Below, piece after piece: positions 8,661-11,025 of a stretch of DNA of 11,025 nucleotides; positions within the stretch are counted from its first letter, which is position 1; each line of letters opens with the position of its first letter. Origin of the DNA: Acholeplasmataceae bacterium. GTDB taxonomy: Bacteria; Bacillota; Negativicutes; Acidaminococcales; Acidaminococcaceae. The DNA lies in the NCBI GenBank assembly GCA_012719555.1, contig JAAYAE010000064.1, forward strand, positions 1 through 11,025, in the 5' to 3' direction. The notes under the pieces are model-generated. The model was not told the origin of the DNA. It worked only from the letters and a program-made list of their open reading frames with translations, and did not search any database. The position numbers and the translations under genes are program-made.

Positions 8661-9053
8661 TTATTCATGAAATTCTCTGTCCTGCGTTTCGCCGGTACGA
8701 ATGTTATAACCTAGCCCGATAGGCAAAACGAAAATTTTACCATCCCCGGGATTACCGGTTTGGTTGACTTCGATGATGGTTTTAATTGCAACTGGTACGA
8801 TTTCATCATCCACGACCAAAGAAAAACAACGCCTAGGAACAAGGCGGATACTTTCTACAATGCTCTCGCCCATTTCATTTGCCGGAACTTCACCTGAATT
8901 ATCCAAAATTACTTGTCGTGCTATAGAAGCCAGAGGTTTCTTACCACGCCCAACTCCTTTTGAACAAGTAAAAGATGGTAATCCGGCTCTGGCCAAGGCA
9001 TCCCTTGTATCATTAACTTTGTTAAGCCGTATAAATGCCATAATTTCTTTCAT
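8661..9053 (-). CDS. nifI2: PII-like nitrogenase regulator NifI2
   Basis: The second of the paired PII-family proteins encoded between nifH and nifD in archaea and many anaerobic bacteria. In methanogens NifI1-NifI2 binds the MoFe protein and blocks activity when 2-oxoglutarate is low, that is when fixed nitrogen is plentiful. The 130-aa protein begins MKEIMAFIRLNKVNDT, typical of the family, has a long T-loop region (about 38-72) and ends in the PII signature TGNPGDGKIFVLP (99-111). The frame runs open further upstream to 9107, but that would overlap nifI1. The ATG at 9053 has AGGGGG (9062-9067) 8 nt before it and starts at the family's usual first residues. The nifI1-nifI2 gap is 13 nt. Confidence 0.94.
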   Translation of the reverse strand: MKEIMAFIRLNKVNDTRDALARAGLPSFTCSKGVGRGKKPLASIARQVILDNSGEVPANEMGESIVESIRLVPRRCFSLVVDDEIVPVAIKTIIEVNQTGNPGDGKIFVLPIGLGYNIRTGETQDREFHE

Positions 9054-9066
9054 TGTCAGCACCCCC

Positions 9067-9390
9067 TCATAGCCCCGGTTTACCGGTACTAATAGTGTAT
9101 GCCTCATCTACTGCCACAACAAAAATACGTCCATCACCGAAGTTACCATTACCTGTTTTGGCAGTTTTCATGATAATGCGAATAATATCATCTTTGTCTT
9201 TATCTTCAGCAACAATAATCAATAAATCTTTTTGAATTTCGTCATAATGGACTTCACCAACAGTAATTCCTTTTTGGCGTCCACGGCCATAAACTTCTTC
9301 CTTAGTAACGCCAATATATCCCGCATCATGCAACTCAGATAAAACAAAACCAGATTTTTCGGGTCGAACTACCGCACGAATCATAATCAT
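9067..9390 (-). CDS. nifI1: PII-like nitrogenase regulator NifI1
   Basis: A 107-aa PII-family protein, first of the NifI pair. It shows the PII core: MIMIRAVVRPEKSGFVLSEL at the N-terminus, a T-loop region GRGRQKGITVGEVHYDE (35-51), and GNFGDGRIFVVAVDEAY (82-98), the nucleotide-binding C-terminal signature. The T-loop is shorter than in GlnB and lacks the uridylylation-type YRGAEY segment, so control by 2-oxoglutarate and nucleotides rather than uridylylation is likely (inference). The ATG at 9390 has an AGGTGG site 7 nt before it; the ATG two codons in (9384) would be less well spaced. It follows nifH after 32 nt. The position between nifH and nifD is diagnostic of NifI rather than GlnB or GlnK. 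Confidence 0.94.
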   Translation of the reverse strand: MIMIRAVVRPEKSGFVLSELHDAGYIGVTKEEVYGRGRQKGITVGEVHYDEIQKDLLIIVAEDKDKDDIIRIIMKTAKTGNGNFGDGRIFVVAVDEAYTISTGKPGL

Positions 9391-9422
9391 ATATTTTCCA
9401 CCTCTCGCAATTAACTTATTGG

Positions 9423-10241
9423 TTAGCCTAAAATTCCAAACTCCATTAACAGCTGTTCTAAACGCTCCTGTTCCATTGGTTTTGGAATAATAAACATATC
9501 ATTACCGTCAATTTTTTTAGCAAGCTGCATATACTCATCAGCCTGCCCGCAAGTAGGATCAAATTCAATAACCGTTTTTCTATTAATTTCTGCACGCTGA
9601 ACCATGTTGTCACGTGGTACAAAATGAATCATTTGTGTCCCAATTTCTTTGGCAACAGCAGCAACCAAATCTGCTTCACCATCAACATTACGACTATTGC
9701 AAATAAGACCACCCAAACGAACACCGCCGGTTTGAGCATATTTTGTAATACCTTTAGCAATATTGTTAGCAGCATACAAAGCCATCATTTCGCCTGAACA
9801 TACGATGTAAATTTCTTTTGCCTTACCTTCACGAATTGGCATTGCGAAACCACCGCAAACAACATCTCCTAAAACATCATAAAACACATAATCTAAATCA
9901 GACTCATATGCGCCTAGTCTTTCCAGCAAAGTAATAGACGTTATTATACCTCGCCCAGCACAACCAACACCTGGTTCTGGGCCACCTGACTCTACACATC
10001 TAATTCCACCATAGCCGGCTTTTAATACTAAATCCAATTCAACATCATCACCGGCTTCACGTAAAGTGTCCAAAACAGTTTGCTGTGCCAATCCACCCAG
10101 TATTAACCTAGTCGAATCAGCCTTGGGGTCGCAACCAACAATCATGATTTTTTTACCCATTGTGGCCAGTCCTGCATTAAGATTTTGGGTAGTTGTAGAT
10201 TTTCCAATACCGCCTTTACCATAAATAGCTACTTGTCTCAT
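9423..10241 (-). CDS. nifH: Nitrogenase iron protein (dinitrogenase reductase)
   Basis: Homodimeric Fe protein that passes electrons to NifDK with ATP hydrolysis, and is also needed for cofactor and P-cluster maturation. 272 aa, close to the C. pasteurianum protein. The P-loop GKGGIGKST is at 8-16. Cys94 (GCAGRG) and Cys129 (DVVCGGFAMP) are the ligands of the subunit-bridging 4Fe-4S cluster. Arg97 corresponds to the Arg that DraT ADP-ribosylates in some bacteria, though no draT is seen here. Switch-region motifs GCDPKADST (36-44) and the DVLGDVVC segment (122-129) are intact. The frame is open to an ATG at 10274, but that start has no ribosome site. The ATG at 10241 has GGAGGG 8 nt before it and gives the family-standard N-terminus MRQVAIYGKGG. 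It is the first gene of the operon. Confidence 0.98.
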   Translation of the reverse strand: MRQVAIYGKGGIGKSTTTQNLNAGLATMGKKIMIVGCDPKADSTRLILGGLAQQTVLDTLREAGDDVELDLVLKAGYGGIRCVESGGPEPGVGCAGRGIITSITLLERLGAYESDLDYVFYDVLGDVVCGGFAMPIREGKAKEIYIVCSGEMMALYAANNIAKGITKYAQTGGVRLGGLICNSRNVDGEADLVAAVAKEIGTQMIHFVPRDNMVQRAEINRKTVIEFDPTCGQADEYMQLAKKIDGNDMFIIPKPMEQERLEQLLMEFGILG

Positions 10242-10249
10242 TTGAACTT

Positions 10250-10255
10250 CCCTCC
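10250..10255 (-). promoter_or_regulatory. Ribosome binding site that sets the nifH start
   Basis: GGAGGG on the minus strand, 8 nt before the ATG at 10241. It lies inside the longer open frame that begins at 10274, which has no such site, so the shorter standard NifH is the real product. Confidence 0.9.
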
Positions 10256-10296
10256 AAACTATTATTTTCCCCATAGTTTAATACGCTTTAAATAAT

Positions 10297-10340
10297 AAAA
10301 AAAACAGCCTTCGGCATGATGAAACCATACCATCAGACTG
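10297..10340 (-). terminator. Intrinsic terminator in the nifH leader
   Basis: On the minus strand CAGTCT (10335-10340) pairs with AGGCTG (10305-10310), with one G-U. GGTATG (10326-10331) pairs with CATGCC (10313-10318), also with one G-U. A small internal loop separates the two helices, and eight T residues follow directly (10297-10304). It works in the minus direction only, since the plus side lacks a T-run. No gene is seen upstream of it on the minus strand within the window, so it probably acts on the nif leader itself. It ends about 55 nt before the nifH ATG. TGATG and CATCA within it could form a competing hairpin. Confidence 0.75.
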
Positions 10341-10415
10341 CTTTGTCGCTGCTGCTACAGACAGACCTTTGAACCTTCCAAAGTTTATTATTTGAATTAC
10401 GCAAAAACTCGAGTG

Positions 10416-10466
10416 GAACTTAGTCAAAAGCTCACTATTTACTCTTTTGCTAAGAACTTAGACAAA
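10416..10466. repeat. Imperfect direct repeat at the nif transcription start and in the leader
   Basis: GAACTTAGTCAAA at 10416-10428 and GAACTTAGACAAA at 10454-10466 (plus strand) match at 12 of 13 bases, 38 bp apart. The right copy covers the predicted transcription start and touches the -10 box; the left copy is about 30-45 nt into the leader. They could be operator half-sites or paired RNA elements. The bases also take part in hairpin H1. Confidence 0.5.
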
Positions 10467-10494
10467 TACTACTATAAAAACAATCCCTTGTCAA
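10466..10494 (-). promoter_or_regulatory. Predicted sigma-A promoter of the nif operon
   Basis: Minus strand: a perfect -35 TTGACA (10489-10494), a 17-bp spacer, and -10 TAGTAT (10466-10471, 4 of 6 to TATAAT). Transcription would start near 10459. No sigma-54 type GG-N10-GC element was seen upstream of nifH, in line with sigma-A-driven nif genes in Firmicutes. Confidence 0.65.
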
Positions 10495-10507
10495 TAGATT
10501 TTAGGTC

Positions 10508-10538
10508 ACATTAAAAATACTTTTTTCATTAAAAATGT
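10508..10538. repeat. AT-rich repeat upstream of the nif promoter, possible operator
   Basis: CATTAAAAAT occurs twice (10509-10518 and 10527-10536), 18 bp apart, and the ends ACATT and AATGT (10508-10512, 10534-10538) make a partial dyad. It lies about 49-79 bp upstream of the predicted nif start, where an activator or repressor could bind. AT richness makes chance repeats more likely. Confidence 0.3.
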
Positions 10539-10588
10539 CTATTTGTTTACATTACCGCCTTACTTTATGTATTTGTGTAATTTTTTTA

Positions 10589-10617
10589 TTGTATTCCCTT
10601 CGAAATTGCAGTATTAT
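10589..10617 (+). promoter_or_regulatory. Possible promoter of the divergent anfO-like gene
   Basis: TTGTAT (10589-10594), a 17-bp spacer and TATTAT (10612-10617, 5 of 6 to consensus), about 65 bp before the ATG. The -35 is weak. A strong ribosome site, AAGGGAGG at 10665-10672, follows 10 nt before the start codon. Confidence 0.4.
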
Positions 10618-10682
10618 GATAGTCAAATTATGCAAAACAAAATCAGTTGCATATGTTTGTACTTAAGGGAGGATAGTATTGT

Positions 10683-11025
10683 ATGGCAGAAAAAATAGCT
10701 TTAATGGTAGATAGGGAAAAAAGACTTACGAACTTTGCAGACTCTGCATATCTAAAAATTATTGCCAAAAACAATGGTATATGGCAGTGCGAAAAAATAT
10801 TACCGCTAGATTTAAATGTAACTAGTACTAATGAATTGCGTATAAAAATACATGCTATTATTAATTCTATTAATGACTGTAAAATACTTTTATCTGCCGG
10901 TATCAGTGGGATTCCCTATTACATTTTTGATAAAATGGGTTTTTCTATATTTGAAGCCGCCGGCGAAACACCTGAAATCTTAGAGGAAATTGTTAGCGAA
11001 ACGCAAAATAATAAAAAAACACTTA
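10683..11025 (+). CDS. anfO: AnfO-family nitrogenase accessory protein; 3' end cut by window edge
   Basis: The first 114 residues of a gene divergent from the nif operon. The start MAEKIALMVDRE, the middle segment NDCKILLSAGISGIPYYIFDKMGFSIFEAAG (about 70-100) and the overall layout fit the AnfO family, first named from Fe-only nitrogenase (anf) operons and of uncertain function. The segment with a conserved Cys, Gly-rich turn and 'MGFSIFEA' resembles the NifX/NafY-type cofactor-binding fold, which suggests a role in cofactor handling (inference only). The start is supported by AAGGGAGG 10 nt before the ATG. It is unusual next to a Mo nitrogenase, though related proteins may occur with nif genes in other Firmicutes. 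A frame open to the window edge means its length is unknown. Family assignment rests on recalled similarity. Confidence 0.7.
   Translation, partial: MAEKIALMVDREKRLTNFADSAYLKIIAKNNGIWQCEKILPLDLNVTSTNELRIKIHAIINSINDCKILLSAGISGIPYYIFDKMGFSIFEAAGETPEILEEIVSETQNNKKTL

Larger units (their letters stand above)
10242..10459 (-). promoter_or_regulatory. Long structured 5' leader of the nif operon
   Basis: The stretch between the predicted transcription start (about 10459) and nifH is about 218 nt and shows no convincing ORF. In order along the RNA: hairpin H1 (10419-10454), with arms CTTAGCAAAAG and CTTTTGACTAAG and one bulged A; hairpin H2 (10367-10383), CTTTGGAAGGTTCAAAG; hairpin H3 (10344-10363), TGTCTG with CAGCGACA around the loop TAGCAG and a 2-nt bulge; then an intrinsic terminator. 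This is the layout of a leader that controls transcript elongation, by protein, RNA or ligand binding. I could not match it to a known riboswitch. An alternative reading is a small RNA ending at the terminator. Confidence 0.55.

Noticed and set aside
9054..9107. Longer NifI2 starting at 9107
   Set aside because: It would overlap the end of nifI1, and its first 18 residues do not resemble the family. The ATG at 9053 has a well-spaced ribosome site.
10242..10274. Longer NifH starting at the ATG at 10274
   Set aside because: No ribosome site precedes it, and the 11 extra residues are not found in the family. The strong site before 10241 lies within that stretch.
10344..10383. ANTAR-type tandem hairpins (as in nasR or eut leaders) made by H2 and H3
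   Set aside because: ANTAR targets have six-base loops with A at position 1 and G at position 4. H2 has a seven-base loop unless a G is bulged (then AAGGTT would fit), and H3 has TAGCAG, which does not fit. Kept only as something to test.
10305..10383. Cyclic-di-GMP (GEMM) riboswitch, suggested by GCGACAAAGC and GCCGAAGGCTG
   Set aside because: Only short pieces resemble the consensus; the core GACGCAAAGCC-type motif and the tetraloop-receptor layout are not present.
10589..10611. Sigma-54 promoter for the plus-strand gene, from TTGCA at 10606-10610
   Set aside because: The required GG is absent at the proper distance; CC is found there.
1..11025. Insertion sequences, CRISPR arrays, tRNA or rRNA genes
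   Set aside because: No transposase, no regular spaced repeats and no tRNA-like or rRNA-like segments were recognised; almost all the sequence is accounted for by the nif genes.

Overview
The window holds a compact molybdenum-nitrogenase (nif) operon read entirely on the minus strand, plus the start of one divergent gene on the plus strand at the right edge. The DNA is AT-rich. Several traits point to an anaerobic, low-GC Firmicute of the Clostridia or Negativicutes type: the order nifH-nifI1-nifI2-D-K-E, a fused nifN-B gene, a homocitrate synthase split into omega and alpha genes, a NifD with the roughly 50-residue insertion of the Clostridium pasteurianum type, and a short NifK lacking the N-terminal extension of the Azotobacter protein. 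The genus cannot be fixed from the sequence alone.

Layout, in the direction of transcription (right to left). A well-formed sigma-A-type promoter (10466-10494) begins a leader of about 218 nt. The leader contains three predicted hairpins and an intrinsic terminator (10297-10340) only about 55 nt before nifH. Then follow nifH (9423-10241), the PII-like regulators nifI1 (9067-9390) and nifI2 (8661-9053), nifD (7054-8646), nifK (5687-7054), a 105-nt gap holding a perfect 14-bp inverted repeat, nifE (4238-5581), nifN-B (1571-4216), nifV-omega (773-1558) and nifV-alpha (789 to the left edge, 3' end missing). Apart from the nifK-nifE gap, junctions are 12-32 nt or overlap, and most ribosome sites sit in or next to the preceding stop codon.

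How they work together: NifH is the electron-donating Fe protein and NifDK the catalytic MoFe protein. The NifB part of NifN-B makes the Fe-S-carbide precursor, NifE and the NifN part form the scaffold on which it matures, and NifV-omega/alpha supply homocitrate for FeMo-cofactor. NifI1 and NifI2 are expected to switch enzyme activity off when fixed nitrogen is available.

On the plus strand, an AnfO-family gene (10683 to the right edge) is transcribed divergently from the 441-bp control region. AnfO is named from Fe-only nitrogenase clusters, yet the nitrogenase here is clearly the Mo type and no anf structural gene is visible.

Most of the window is well-understood nitrogen-fixation machinery. 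The parts most worth a second look are the nifH leader with its terminator, the nifK-nifE stem-loop, the catalytically degenerate NifV-omega, and the AnfO-Mo-nif pairing.
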